DNA of 12,546 nt from an uncultured Lachnospiraceae bacterium (GCA_947631075.1 CANRJU010000055.1:1-12546), one strand, 5' to 3'. Counted from the stretch's first letter, positions 1-6,091 are shown. The notes: generated from the letters alone by a model not told the origin. Numbers and translations: made by a program.

Positions 1-4
1 AATC

Positions 5-127
5 AAAATTGCATAACATGGTCATTTTATCAGTAGAGGGGGCGGTATGGAGTAGGCAAAGGTTATGAGAGAGAAAAGATACCCGGATCGGCGGGGTGGG
101 AGTGTGCCGGTCCGGGTGTCTTTTTTT
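5..127 (+). repeat. Dispersed ~120-bp repeat, copy 1
   Basis: This stretch is nearly the same as 3192-3312, with roughly ten differences by eye, so the two form direct repeats about 3.2 kb apart. The conserved part is longer than the terminator hairpin at its right end. It begins at an AAAATTGCAT block and includes an AGGGGG-ATG-GAG-stop mini-ORF (47-55) and a GGTTATGAGAGAG block. The conservation suggests a transcribed element or a duplicated gene end rather than a bare terminator. Function unknown. Confidence 0.8.
75..127 (+). terminator. Intrinsic terminator, long 18-bp stem plus T7
   Basis: Positions 75-92 (AAAGATACCCGGATCGGC) pair with 106-123 in an 18-bp stem with two G-U pairs. A T-run follows at 121-127. 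It probably ends a transcript entering from left of the window. The A-rich left base also gives T residues on the other strand, so it may work in both directions. Related hairpins lie at 3262-3311 and 7147-7194. Confidence 0.85.
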
Positions 128-131
128 GAAC

Positions 132-161
132 TTGCAATTAAACATCAATCCGGGGTATAAT
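132..161 (+). promoter_or_regulatory. Sigma-A-type promoter for the AlbA_2 gene
   Basis: A -35 of TTGCAA (132-137) and a perfect -10 TATAAT (156-161) are 18 bp apart. The predicted transcript starts near 168, leaving a leader of about 95 nt before the ATG at 264. It lies just downstream of the copy 1 terminator, so the gene is its own transcription unit. Confidence 0.7.
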
Positions 162-169
162 AAATCTGT

Positions 170-203
170 TCACATTTTCGCAGTGTTTAAATTGAAAATG
201 TGA
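170..203 (+). promoter_or_regulatory. Inverted repeat at transcript start (possible operator)
   Basis: CACATTTTC (171-179) is the exact reverse complement of GAAAATGTG (194-202), extended by one pair to 170/203. It starts about 10 bp after the -10 box, so it can act as a DNA operator or as a hairpin at the RNA 5' end. A second perfect palindrome, GTCCGGAC, lies at 239-246 near the ribosome binding site. The gene encodes a DNA-binding protein, so autoregulation is plausible but inferred. Confidence 0.45.
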
Positions 204-263
204 TGGTATATTTTTTATTTATCTGGGAGAAAGGACAGGTCCGGACAGAGAGGGTGATTTTGA

Positions 264-1754
264 ATGACAGTAGGAGAAATCTTGAATGCCGAGTCAAAAG
301 AAATTGAATATAAAGAGATGATTCCGCGAAATAGCAGGAATTATACAAAAACAGCGGTAGCTTACGCAAATTGCGCAGGCGGATTACTCATTTTTGGCGT
401 AGAAGATGGCACATGGAAAGTTACTGGTATTCCGCAGGATACAATTTTTGAGGCGTCAGATGGTATTTCCAATGCAATTATTGACAGTTGCGAGCCGATG
501 ATTGATTTTGATATAAAATATTGGACGATAGAGGGAAAGACAATTATAATCGTTCAGGTATATCCGGGTAAGAACAGGCCGTATTTTTTGAAAAAAGAGG
601 GCAAGCCGGACGGAGTGTACATCCGTGTGCCTGGTTCTACGCGGGCAGCGGATGATTTTATGGTGAAAGAGCTGGAACTTGAAGGGACAAATAAGAGTTA
701 TGACAAGATGGTTGCGGTAGGTGAGACGGTTACCGATGAAGAAATTGATAAATTGTGTGATACCATGTATCAATATGCGTTAAGCAGATGTCTGACAACA
801 GAGGAAAAACAAAGTATGAAACGTGTAACTAAAAGGCAACTGCAATCCTGGGGATTGTTGCAGGAGAAGGATGGGAAGATTTATCCTACAAATGGTTTCT
901 TGCTGTTATCACCCGACCGCACGCAGGAGACATCTGTTCAATGTGGAGTGTTCAAGGGCACAACCAGAGCGGTTTTTGTGGATAAAAAAGAATATAATGG
1001 ACCAATTTATGAACAGATTGATGAGGCGTATCAGTTTGTGCTCAGAAATATTCGAATGGGAGCTGAGTTCGGCGGTTTATTGCGCAGAGATGTCTATGAG
1101 CTTCCGATTGACAGTATTCGGGAATTGATTGCTAACGCCGTCAGCCACAGATCATATCTGGACGCTGCCGATGTACAGGTGGCTCTGTATGATGACAGGT
1201 TGGAGATTACATCTCCGGGGATGCTGATTGGCGGTCTTACCATAGAGGAAATGAAAAAGGGGTATAGCAGGCCGAGAAATAAGGGAATTATGCGTGCGCT
1301 TGCTTATATGAAAGTAGTGGAGCGCTGGGGAAGCGGCATTCCCAGGCTGTATGAGGATTGTGAGAGAGCGGGTCTGAGAGAACCTGAGCTCAGCGAACAA
1401 GCGGGTTGTTTCCGAGTAAATATGTTCCGTAATACAGAACTTATGGAGGACAGTGAAGAACAGAAAAAAGGAACAGATAAAAAGGAACAGATAAAAAAAG
1501 AACAGAAAAAAGGAACAGAAAAAAAGGAACAGATAAAAAAAGAACAGAAAAAAGGAACAGAAATTTTGGAAAGGACAGAAAAAATATGGGAAATGCTGTG
1601 TGAAAATCCGAACATTACTCAGTCAGCAATGATGGAAAAATTGGGGATATCAAGAAAAAAGGTGCAGCTAGCGTTGGAAAAGCTGATTGAGGAAGGTAGA
1701 ATTGAGAGAGTCGGCTCAGACAGAAGCGGCAGTTGGAAAATTCGCAGGGGATAG
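264..1754 (+). CDS. AlbA_2/Schlafen-domain ATP-binding transcriptional regulator
   Basis: The 496-aa protein has the layout of the 'putative DNA-binding domain / ATP-binding protein' family. An AlbA_2 (Schlafen AlbA-like) domain covers about residues 8-120, with the typical ESKEIEYKE start and an NCAGGLLIFGVED motif. A GHKL-like HATPase region at about 280-370 carries RELIANAVSHR, DDRLEITSPG and ERWGSGIPR. A lysine/glutamate repeat linker follows at 399-432. A winged helix (about 440-496, TQSAMMEKLGISRKKVQLALEKL) ends the protein. Family members are usually taken as transcription regulators; their nucleic-acid target is generally unknown. The ATG at 264 is supported by AGAGGGTG 7-9 nt upstream. 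It is monocistronic, between a terminator and the structured leader at 1870. A target, such as its own promoter or the secreted-protein leader, is a guess only. Confidence 0.87.
   Translation: MTVGEILNAESKEIEYKEMIPRNSRNYTKTAVAYANCAGGLLIFGVEDGTWKVTGIPQDTIFEASDGISNAIIDSCEPMIDFDIKYWTIEGKTIIIVQVYPGKNRPYFLKKEGKPDGVYIRVPGSTRAADDFMVKELELEGTNKSYDKMVAVGETVTDEEIDKLCDTMYQYALSRCLTTEEKQSMKRVTKRQLQSWGLLQEKDGKIYPTNGFLLLSPDRTQETSVQCGVFKGTTRAVFVDKKEYNGPIYEQIDEAYQFVLRNIRMGAEFGGLLRRDVYELPIDSIRELIANAVSHRSYLDAADVQVALYDDRLEITSPGMLIGGLTIEEMKKGYSRPRNKGIMRALAYMKVVERWGSGIPRLYEDCERAGLREPELSEQAGCFRVNMFRNTELMEDSEEQKKGTDKKEQIKKEQKKGTEKKEQIKKEQKKGTEILERTEKIWEMLCENPNITQSAMMEKLGISRKKVQLALEKLIEEGRIERVGSDRSGSWKIRRG
1458..1560 (+). 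repeat. 42-bp A-rich tandem repeat (about 2.5 units) inside the gene
   Basis: Units run 1458-1499 and 1500-1541, with a partial unit at 1542-1560. Each encodes 14 residues (EQKKGT-D/E-KKEQIKK). Shorter AAAAAAGGAACAG blocks repeat within each unit, and there are several A6 and A7 runs. In the protein this is a charged linker between the ATPase-like and winged-helix domains. The tract should be prone to slippage, changing linker length or frame. Confidence 0.9.
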
Positions 1755-1869
1755 CTCTTTTTGAAAATTTTTTTGACATTTTACTCATTCTTTGCAACAT
1801 TTTCCCCTTTTCATTCGTTTTATATATAGAAGCATTTGTAAGATGCAAAAAATCAAAAAAGGGGGAATA
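1755..1869 (+). promoter_or_regulatory. AT-rich spacer upstream of the structured leader; weak promoter candidate
   Basis: No gene is visible here. TTGACA at 1773-1778 is a perfect -35, but the 17-bp-spaced -10 (AACATT, 1796-1801) is poor. TATATA sequences at 1821-1828 have no well-spaced -35. Some promoter for the 2032 gene is expected here because nothing upstream is clearly coupled to it, but its position is uncertain. Confidence 0.35.
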
Positions 1870-1905
1870 GTGTAAAAAATAAGCTCGATAGCTTATTTTT
1901 TACAC
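1870..1905 (+). promoter_or_regulatory. Leader hairpin 1, perfect 16-bp stem
   Basis: GTGTAAAAAATAAGCT (1870-1885) and its exact reverse complement (1890-1905) flank a CGAT loop. No T-run follows directly. It is the first of three back-to-back hairpins in the leader of the secreted-protein gene. Confidence 0.85.
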
Positions 1906-1906
1906 G

Positions 1907-1958
1907 AATATTTGTGAAAAGAACTTTCAGTTCTTTGGAGCGCTCACAAATATTTTTT
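1907..1958 (+). terminator. Leader hairpin 2, terminator-like (two-part stem plus T6)
   Basis: The outer stem pairs 1907-1917 with 1944-1954 (11 bp). The inner stem pairs AAAGAACT (1918-1925) with AGTTCTTT (1929-1936) around a 3-nt loop. The unpaired GGAGCGC (1937-1943) bulges from one side. T1953-T1958 closes the element, so it could end transcription before the gene, as an attenuator would. The stem is AT-rich, so termination strength is uncertain. Confidence 0.6.
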
Positions 1959-2003
1959 GATGGCAGATGAGAAACTGCTACGCAGCTTTCTCATCGCCCC
2001 ATC
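1959..2003 (+). promoter_or_regulatory. Leader hairpin 3
   Basis: GATGAGAAA (1966-1974) pairs with TTTCTCATC (1987-1995). CTGC/GCAG extends the stem inward to a TAC loop with one bulged C. GATGG (1959-1963) pairs with CCATC (1999-2003) at the base. It sits between hairpin 2 and the ribosome-binding-site switch. Confidence 0.75.
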
Positions 2004-2010
2004 GCGTAAA

Positions 2011-2025
2011 CGCTCCGGAAAGGAG
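2011..2025 (+). promoter_or_regulatory. Possible Shine-Dalgarno-masking hairpin
   Basis: CTCC (2013-2016) can pair with the GGAG of the ribosome binding site (2022-2025) around a 5-nt loop, hiding it. The same CGCTCC (2011-2016) is complementary to GGAGCG (1937-1942) in the bulge of hairpin 2. That alternative pairing would free the site and form a pseudoknot. The same layout recurs before the gene at 11298. Pairing is read directly from the sequence; switching is inferred. Confidence 0.45.
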
Positions 2026-2031
2026 ATTACC

Positions 2032-3147
2032 ATGAAAAAGTTTATGGGAATTGTATTATCTGCGGCTCTGCTGATAACAGGGACGGCAGGATCACCAGCA
2101 GCCAAGGCAGAGGTAAACGCAGCCATGGCAGACGCAATCGCAGCCACGGCAGATGTAAACGCAGCCATGGCAGACGTAAACGCAGCCACGGGAGGCGCTG
2201 TGTCGGGTCAGCCAGTCATGGTGGAATCTGGTTTCAAATCGGAACGGTTAAAGGGATGCTCGGCGGCTGATATCCGCCTAAACGTAAAAAAAGATGATAC
2301 ACTGGGCGTCCTGCTCACATCCGGTGGCAAGGGCGGGAAATACCTGTCTTATAATGCCAGTGGCAAAAAGAAAACCGTGAACCTTCCGAAAAAGAAGTAC
2401 AATGCCAGAATGACAGTTGTGAAGAAAAAATATGCCTATACTTTTTTCGAGAATGCGGGGGACCGGAACCACATTATGGCATATAAATACCGCATAAAGG
2501 ATGGAAAACGGATAATTAAAAAGAAAATCAGCATTAAAAAACTGAAAAAAGAAGGAGATGTCACGGGGAAAGTCCTGAGAATGCAAAAGGCGTATGATTT
2601 GAGCGGGAATAAGTTCCGTATCTTGTATTATGCCAGGTCCTTCCAGGGAAAAGTGCAGACATGCGGGAGCGCCGTGGTCAACATAAAAACAGGCAGCGTG
2701 AAAAAGGAGGCCGTCTACGGAATCATTCTCTATGGAATAGACGGCGGATTCGTCTATGGGACGTATACTGCGAATCAGGGCAGTCTCGTTTTTGCGGTCG
2801 CAGACCGAAAGACAGGAAAAATAAAATATCAGTTTGATTCGCATGTTTCGGACACCCTGTATATGGATCCGGATATGGACTGCCGGGACGGCAGACTCAT
2901 ATGCCGCGGAGAAGATGGGACTGTATGGATGGGAGCCTGCACGGATGCGGAATTGACGCCGGTTTTCAGCCTTCGGGACGAGAGCATTCCGGAAATTGAC
3001 CGCGTCAAATACGGGAGCGGGACAGCCGTTTCATCGGATATAGCCATAAAGGATGAGAATACATTTTACATCACTATAGGAGATGGATCAAACGGAGATG
3101 CGGAAGAAGGCCCCAATGCCTATTATGTGCTGGAGTGCAGACGATGA
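2032..3147 (+). CDS. Secreted protein of unknown function
   Basis: The 371-aa product starts with a clear signal peptide: MKK, a hydrophobic stretch, then a probable cut after AKA (residue 26). Four Ala-rich heptads (VNAAMAD type) follow at 28-55. The rest is a Lys-rich, beta-strand-looking domain with repeated hydrophobic/aromatic strands and DRKTGKI- and IKTGSV-type turns, reminiscent of beta-propeller repeats, but no family is recognised. No sortase motif or lipobox is seen, so it is probably released or loosely wall-bound. The ATG at 2032 is chosen over an upstream in-frame TTG (1957). It has AAAGGAG 6 nt upstream and gives a proper signal peptide, while the TTG falls inside leader hairpins. 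The long structured leader suggests post-transcriptional control. Transcription ends at 3262-3311. Confidence 0.78.
   Translation: MKKFMGIVLSAALLITGTAGSPAAKAEVNAAMADAIAATADVNAAMADVNAATGGAVSGQPVMVESGFKSERLKGCSAADIRLNVKKDDTLGVLLTSGGKGGKYLSYNASGKKKTVNLPKKKYNARMTVVKKKYAYTFFENAGDRNHIMAYKYRIKDGKRIIKKKISIKKLKKEGDVTGKVLRMQKAYDLSGNKFRILYYARSFQGKVQTCGSAVVNIKTGSVKKEAVYGIILYGIDGGFVYGTYTANQGSLVFAVADRKTGKIKYQFDSHVSDTLYMDPDMDCRDGRLICRGEDGTVWMGACTDAELTPVFSLRDESIPEIDRVKYGSGTAVSSDIAIKDENTFYITIGDGSNGDAEEGPNAYYVLECRR
2113..2196 (+). repeat. 21-bp tandem repeats encoding Ala-rich heptads
   Basis: Four 21-bp units encode VNAAMAD, AIAATAD, VNAAMAD and VNAATGG. The block GTAAACGCAGCCATGGCAGA occurs at 2113-2132 and 2155-2174, with a shortened copy from 2176. 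It directly follows the predicted signal-peptide cleavage site and likely forms a flexible or helical spacer. Confidence 0.85.
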
Positions 3148-3191
3148 ATTATCCGCGAAAAGATTTTTCCGCCTGCATTATAAATAAAATT

Positions 3192-3312
3192 AAAATTGCA
3201 TACATGGTCATTTTATTAGTAAAGGGGGGCGTTATGGAGTAAACAAAGGTTATGAGAGAGAAAAGATACCCGGATCGGCGGGGGGGAGTGTGCCGGTTCG
3301 GGTATCTTTTTG
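3192..3312 (+). repeat. Dispersed ~120-bp repeat, copy 2
   Basis: This is the partner of copy 1 at 5-127, in the same orientation. Conserved parts include the AAAATTGCAT start, an AGGGGGG-ATG-GAG-TAA mini-ORF (3234-3242), the GGTTATGAGAGAG block and the terminator hairpin. It lies downstream of the secreted-protein gene and also beyond the 3' end of the minus-strand ATPase gene. Confidence 0.85.
3262..3311 (+). terminator. Intrinsic terminator between convergent genes
   Basis: Positions 3262-3279 pair with 3292-3309 over 18 bp, followed by T3307-T3311. On the minus strand the hairpin is followed by TTTTCTCTCTC, so it can also end the ATPase transcript arriving from 4621. Relative to copy 1, one G-U pair has become A-U and a G-C has become G-U, so pairing is kept. 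Confidence 0.85.
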
Positions 3313-3321
3313 GGTTATTTT

Positions 3322-3523
3322 CTATTTTAAAAGTTCGGCCAGATAATGTTCATCTTTACTATGAGTTTTTCTAATACGGCGATATTCCCTTATGCTCTTA
3401 ACAAGCAATTCGGGATTATTTCCATAATATTCTTCATAAAAAGCGGTGTCATTTTTATAAGATCTATGTCCGCATTTAATATTAGCTTTGGCAAAACTTT
3501 TGAGTCATCATCAGTTTCCTTTT
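3322..3523 (-). pseudogene. Out-of-frame C-terminal tail of the AAA ATPase (two frameshifts)
   Basis: Beyond the ATPase stop at 3482, coding-like sequence continues on the minus strand. Adding one A in the A4 run at 3520-3523 opens a frame reading KETDDDSKVLPKLILNADID and onward. Adding one A in the A5 run at 3452-3456 joins it to a frame reading NDTAFYEEYYGNNPELLVKS, ending HYLAELLK-TAG at 3322-3324. The combined tail of 66 residues gives a protein of about 433 aa that stops just before the shared terminator. Both losses are single bases in homopolymers, which fits real decay, phase switching or a sequencing error. Confidence 0.7.
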
Positions 3524-4621
3524 CATATTCATCAGTTCCTCATAGTTTACCGCCGTCTGAAATGCATTATTGTAAAATTGCCTGCTCTTAAGCAATTCTG
3601 TACGAATTTCGTAGTCATCATACATATTACTAAGATATACTTGTGAATCCGCTTTTGCAATCCATATGTTATCTCTGCGATTGAACAAATCCAACACCTC
3701 ACAATAATGAGTGGAAAAAATCAGTGTTGCCTTATTTTTATTTACTCCCTTATCTTTATACAGGCTAATCATATTTTCTACAAGAGTTTTGTGAAAATGA
3801 TTCTCTATCTCGTCTACAATCAGATCAAATCCATTCATCAGCGAGGCTGCCATCAGAACATATAAAAGCACGCCTTTAGTTGTCCCGCTGGAAAGAATAT
3901 ACACAAGCTCTTGATCCGAAACATTTTTTATCTCATTCTGATAACGAAGTTTATAGTTATGATCATCAATTTTTTCAATAGTTTTCACATTCTCATCAAA
4001 AATACGAAGAATATTCAAAAAAATCCCTTCCGGAATCTTATAATTCTTCATAGTTTTAAAAAGAATAGAGTAGGTATCCGTATTCTCTCCAAAACTATCA
4101 AAGTAAATTGCCCTCGTCGTTTTTTCCTTAAGCACAAAAAACACCTTTGATGTATCATCCGGCAATTCTCCGAATCCATCAAGTTCTGTAAAATCGTTCT
4201 CATCAAAAATTGTCTTTATTTTTGTCTTATAATATTTTTTTCTGTAAATATGCTGCTGTGTGAAAACCGCTTTATTGCTGAGCGTATGATCCGGTTGCAA
4301 AACTGTCATATATCGATACAGATATCCTTCATGAAAAAATATCATGTCCAATTCCACATTATCATACTTATAATGCTTTCCTTCTAATCGGAACTCCCCA
4401 AGTATAGAGTAACAGCAGTCCAGTAATTCAACTGCTGTAGTCTTGCCCGATGCATTTTTCCCAACAAATGCGAGCGTATTATAAACAAATAAATCCTCTG
4501 CAATCTCCAGAAGTTCATACTCCCTGTCCTCGGCAGTTTTCTTTGATTTTGCTACCAGGCTTATTTCAAAATCATTCTTCGCATTTTTAAAATGACTGGC
4601 CTTTACATATAGCAATTTCAT
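3482..4621 (-). CDS. AAA family ATPase (OLD/Septu-like), C-terminus frameshifted
   Basis: The 379-aa product is an SMC/ABC-like AAA ATPase of the AAA_15/AAA_21 kind, seen in OLD, Septu PtuA and abortive-infection proteins. Walker A is GKNASGKT (residues 54-61). An ABC-type signature LSSGTTKG is at 243-250. Walker B is LIVDE (267-271), followed by a STHY switch-His motif near 303-306. No nuclease domain is visible, so a partner would be needed for DNA or RNA cleavage; none is next to it. The start at 4621 has GGAGG 8 nt upstream. The longer in-frame start at 4675 coincides with the predicted transcription start and would be leaderless. The encoded C-terminus (after about residue 367) looks scrambled; the natural tail lies in other frames down to 3322. 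A defence role is inferred from the family only. Base composition is AT-rich, which suggests transfer. Confidence 0.85.
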   Translation of the reverse strand: MKLLYVKASHFKNAKNDFEISLVAKSKKTAEDREYELLEIAEDLFVYNTLAFVGKNASGKTTAVELLDCCYSILGEFRLEGKHYKYDNVELDMIFFHEGYLYRYMTVLQPDHTLSNKAVFTQQHIYRKKYYKTKIKTIFDENDFTELDGFGELPDDTSKVFFVLKEKTTRAIYFDSFGENTDTYSILFKTMKNYKIPEGIFLNILRIFDENVKTIEKIDDHNYKLRYQNEIKNVSDQELVYILSSGTTKGVLLYVLMAASLMNGFDLIVDEIENHFHKTLVENMISLYKDKGVNKNKATLIFSTHYCEVLDLFNRRDNIWIAKADSQVYLSNMYDDYEIRTELLKSRQFYNNAFQTAVNYEELMNMKRKLMMTQKFCQS

Positions 4622-4682
4622 CCTGTCAGCCTCCGTTTCATCATAATTATAATTCATATTTATGATTCGCATCATTATCCCT

Positions 4683-4711
4683 ATTATACCCTAGAAACAA
4701 AATTAAAACAA
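4683..4711 (-). promoter_or_regulatory. Promoter of the AAA ATPase gene
   Basis: On the minus strand, -35 TTGTTT (4711-4706), a 17-bp spacer and a perfect -10 TATAAT (4688-4683) predict a start near 4676. This gives a leader of about 55 nt to the ATG at 4621. Confidence 0.7.
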
Positions 4712-4728
4712 GTTTTTTGTTTTAATTT
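4700..4728. promoter_or_regulatory. Perfect 12-bp inverted repeat over the -35 (candidate operator)
   Basis: AAATTAAAACAA (4700-4711) and TTGTTTTAATTT (4717-4728) are perfect inverted copies separated by 5 bp. The left arm covers the -35 hexamer of the ATPase promoter, the classic place for a dimeric repressor. No regulator gene lies beside it; the AlbA_2/winged-helix protein at 264 is one candidate. Confidence 0.5.
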
Positions 4729-4779
4729 CAATCAATTGGAAATTTAAAAAATTTTTTGTTAGGTTTTTCCGTTTTGGAG

Positions 4780-4790
4780 TGTTATATATT
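4780..4790 (+). promoter_or_regulatory. Candidate extended -10 promoter for the sigma-factor operon
   Basis: TG-T-TATATA (4780-4788) overlaps TATATT (4785-4790). No good -35 is found at 16-18 bp. An ECF-type autoregulated promoter upstream (for example around TTAGGTTTTTCCG, 4759-4771) cannot be excluded without knowing the sigma factor's preference. Confidence 0.4.
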
Positions 4791-4827
4791 ATAGAGGGGC
4801 AAATAATACGCAAGTGGAGGGAGGCAG

Positions 4828-5349
4828 ATGAAGCACTTATTTAACAGCCGGGAAAAGCGCGAAAAGGCAGAAAAGCTGTATGACTGCTACCACAGTCTGG
4901 TGCGCGGCGTGACATACAAAATTCTGCGATACCCGGAAGACGCGGAGGATGCCGCTTCCGCGACATGGGAGAGAGCTCTGAAAAAGATAGAGCTGTTTGA
5001 AGATGTGGAGAGTCAGGAGACAAAGGCACTGCTGGTCCTGATCGCGGAGCGCACGGCCTTGAATCTGTATCAGAAGAATCGCCGGAAAATGAAAATGGAG
5101 ATCCCATTAGACGAGCATGAGCTGTCGGCCTATTGTGTTACAAAAGACAAGGAAATAGAAGAAATGGAAATGAAACTCTGGATGCGCAGCCTTCCGAAAC
5201 CGTACGCGGAAGTGATGATTATGCATTACATCAGCGGGATTCCGCAGAGGGAAATCGCGAAAGTATGCGGGATTAGCGAGGCGGCAGTGAATATGCGCAT
5301 GTCGCGGGCGCGAGCTATGTTAAGAGAGAGGTGGATGGAAAATGAATAG
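4828..5349 (+). CDS. ECF-type RNA polymerase sigma factor
   Basis: The 173-aa protein has the two domains of extracytoplasmic-function sigma factors. Region 2 (about 17-84) contains LVRGVTYKILRYPEDAEDAA and then TWERALKKI, for core binding and -10 recognition. Region 4 (about 118-170) contains LPKPYAEVMIMHYISGIPQ and the helix-turn-helix EIAKVCGISEAAVNMRMSRA, for the -35. Regions 1 and 3 are absent, as in the family. The start is set by GGAGGGAGG about 4-10 nt upstream. The last 8 nt overlap the next gene, whose product looks like its membrane anti-sigma factor. The operon is probably self-activating and released by an envelope signal. The target promoter is not evident. Confidence 0.93.
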   Translation: MKHLFNSREKREKAEKLYDCYHSLVRGVTYKILRYPEDAEDAASATWERALKKIELFEDVESQETKALLVLIAERTALNLYQKNRRKMKMEIPLDEHELSAYCVTKDKEIEEMEMKLWMRSLPKPYAEVMIMHYISGIPQREIAKVCGISEAAVNMRMSRARAMLRERWMENE

Positions 5350-6076
5350 ATTTGTAAGCGAGGAAGAAATACGGGAAGCAGTGAAAAAATATGTCAGGGC
5401 GGAAATGGATATTCTGGACAAGATGGACATCATAAAGGAGCCGCTCCCGGAGTCGGAACGCTATAAAAGGAGAATTCGTCGGGTTTTCAGAAAATATGGC
5501 TATTGTCCGCCCGGGTGCGAGCCGGCGCCGAAGAGCCGGCTTCGGGTTGCCATTGCGGTTGCGGCTGTGTGCGTCGGCCTGTTTTCCGCGGTTACTGTGG
5601 GAGCCAAAATTCTCGGGATTCATCCCTGGGAGTACCAGAGCTCACATATTCCCGGTATTGAGAAGGAAAAAAGGGTGTATCAGGAGCTGACGGGGGATGT
5701 GGATCCGGACAGCGTGAAGAAGCGGATCAGCGGTGAGCCGCTGTATATCCCGGAAGGACTGAAGGAGACAGAGAGGATAGGGGGCGAGAAATTCCTGGGA
5801 GTCGTATGGCCTGCGGATGAGGAGAGCGGGATCGTATATTCGAGGTATAAGATTTTGGAAGGCCTGAGCGTCAGCATAGACGATGAGAGCGATTCCGAGG
5901 AGCAGATAGCAGTGGCCGGATATATTGGGACATATCAGGAACAGAAAAAGGAAAAGGAAAAGCTGTACCGGATTACATGGGACGATAAAGACTATTTGAA
6001 TGTTCTTGAGGCCACCGATTATCCCAATGCAAAAGAGGAGCTGCTGAGGATGGCAGCGAGCATGTACGAGGAGTAG
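5342..6076 (+). CDS. Membrane-anchored anti-sigma-like protein (DUF4367-like C-terminus)
   Basis: The 244-aa protein has a charged cytoplasmic N-terminal part (1-66), one membrane segment (about 68-88, VAIAVAAVCVGLFSAVTVG), and an external domain of about 155 residues. The outer domain's end (YRITWDDKDYLNVLEATDYP, then EELLRMAASMY) resembles DUF4367-type domains found outside single-pass anti-sigma proteins of Clostridia. No zinc-binding HxxxCxxC motif is present. The ATG overlaps the sigma-factor end (ATGAATAG), so translation is coupled, and an AGAGAGAGGTGG tract upstream serves as ribosome binding site. The likely role is to hold the sigma factor at the membrane until an outside signal is sensed. 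This is inferred from topology and position. Confidence 0.8.
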   Translation: MNRFVSEEEIREAVKKYVRAEMDILDKMDIIKEPLPESERYKRRIRRVFRKYGYCPPGCEPAPKSRLRVAIAVAAVCVGLFSAVTVGAKILGIHPWEYQSSHIPGIEKEKRVYQELTGDVDPDSVKKRISGEPLYIPEGLKETERIGGEKFLGVVWPADEESGIVYSRYKILEGLSVSIDDESDSEEQIAVAGYIGTYQEQKKEKEKLYRITWDDKDYLNVLEATDYPNAKEELLRMAASMYEE

Positions 6077-6091
6077 AAATGTTATGAGATA

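Noticed and set aside
19..69. 16-codon frame (MVILSVEGAVW...) in repeat copy 1
   Set aside because: In copy 2 the matching frame changes and stops earlier after an indel, so it is not conserved as protein.
1870..2003. CRISPR array or transposon terminal repeats
   Set aside because: The three hairpins differ in sequence from one another and no equal-length spacers or flanking target duplication are seen; they are better read as leader RNA structure.
1957..2031. Upstream TTG start that would lengthen the secreted protein by 25 residues
   Set aside because: It lies inside hairpin 3 without a ribosome binding site and would bury the signal peptide; ATG 2032 has AAAGGAG at proper spacing.
2278..2844. 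Minus-strand open frame of 188 codons over the secreted-protein gene
   Set aside because: No ribosome binding site or domain, and the plus strand has a signal peptide and leader in the right frame.
4622..4675. Longer start of the AAA ATPase at 4675
   Set aside because: It falls on the predicted transcription start, so it would have no leader; the 4621 ATG has GGAGG upstream and begins where family homology begins (MKLLYVKASHF).
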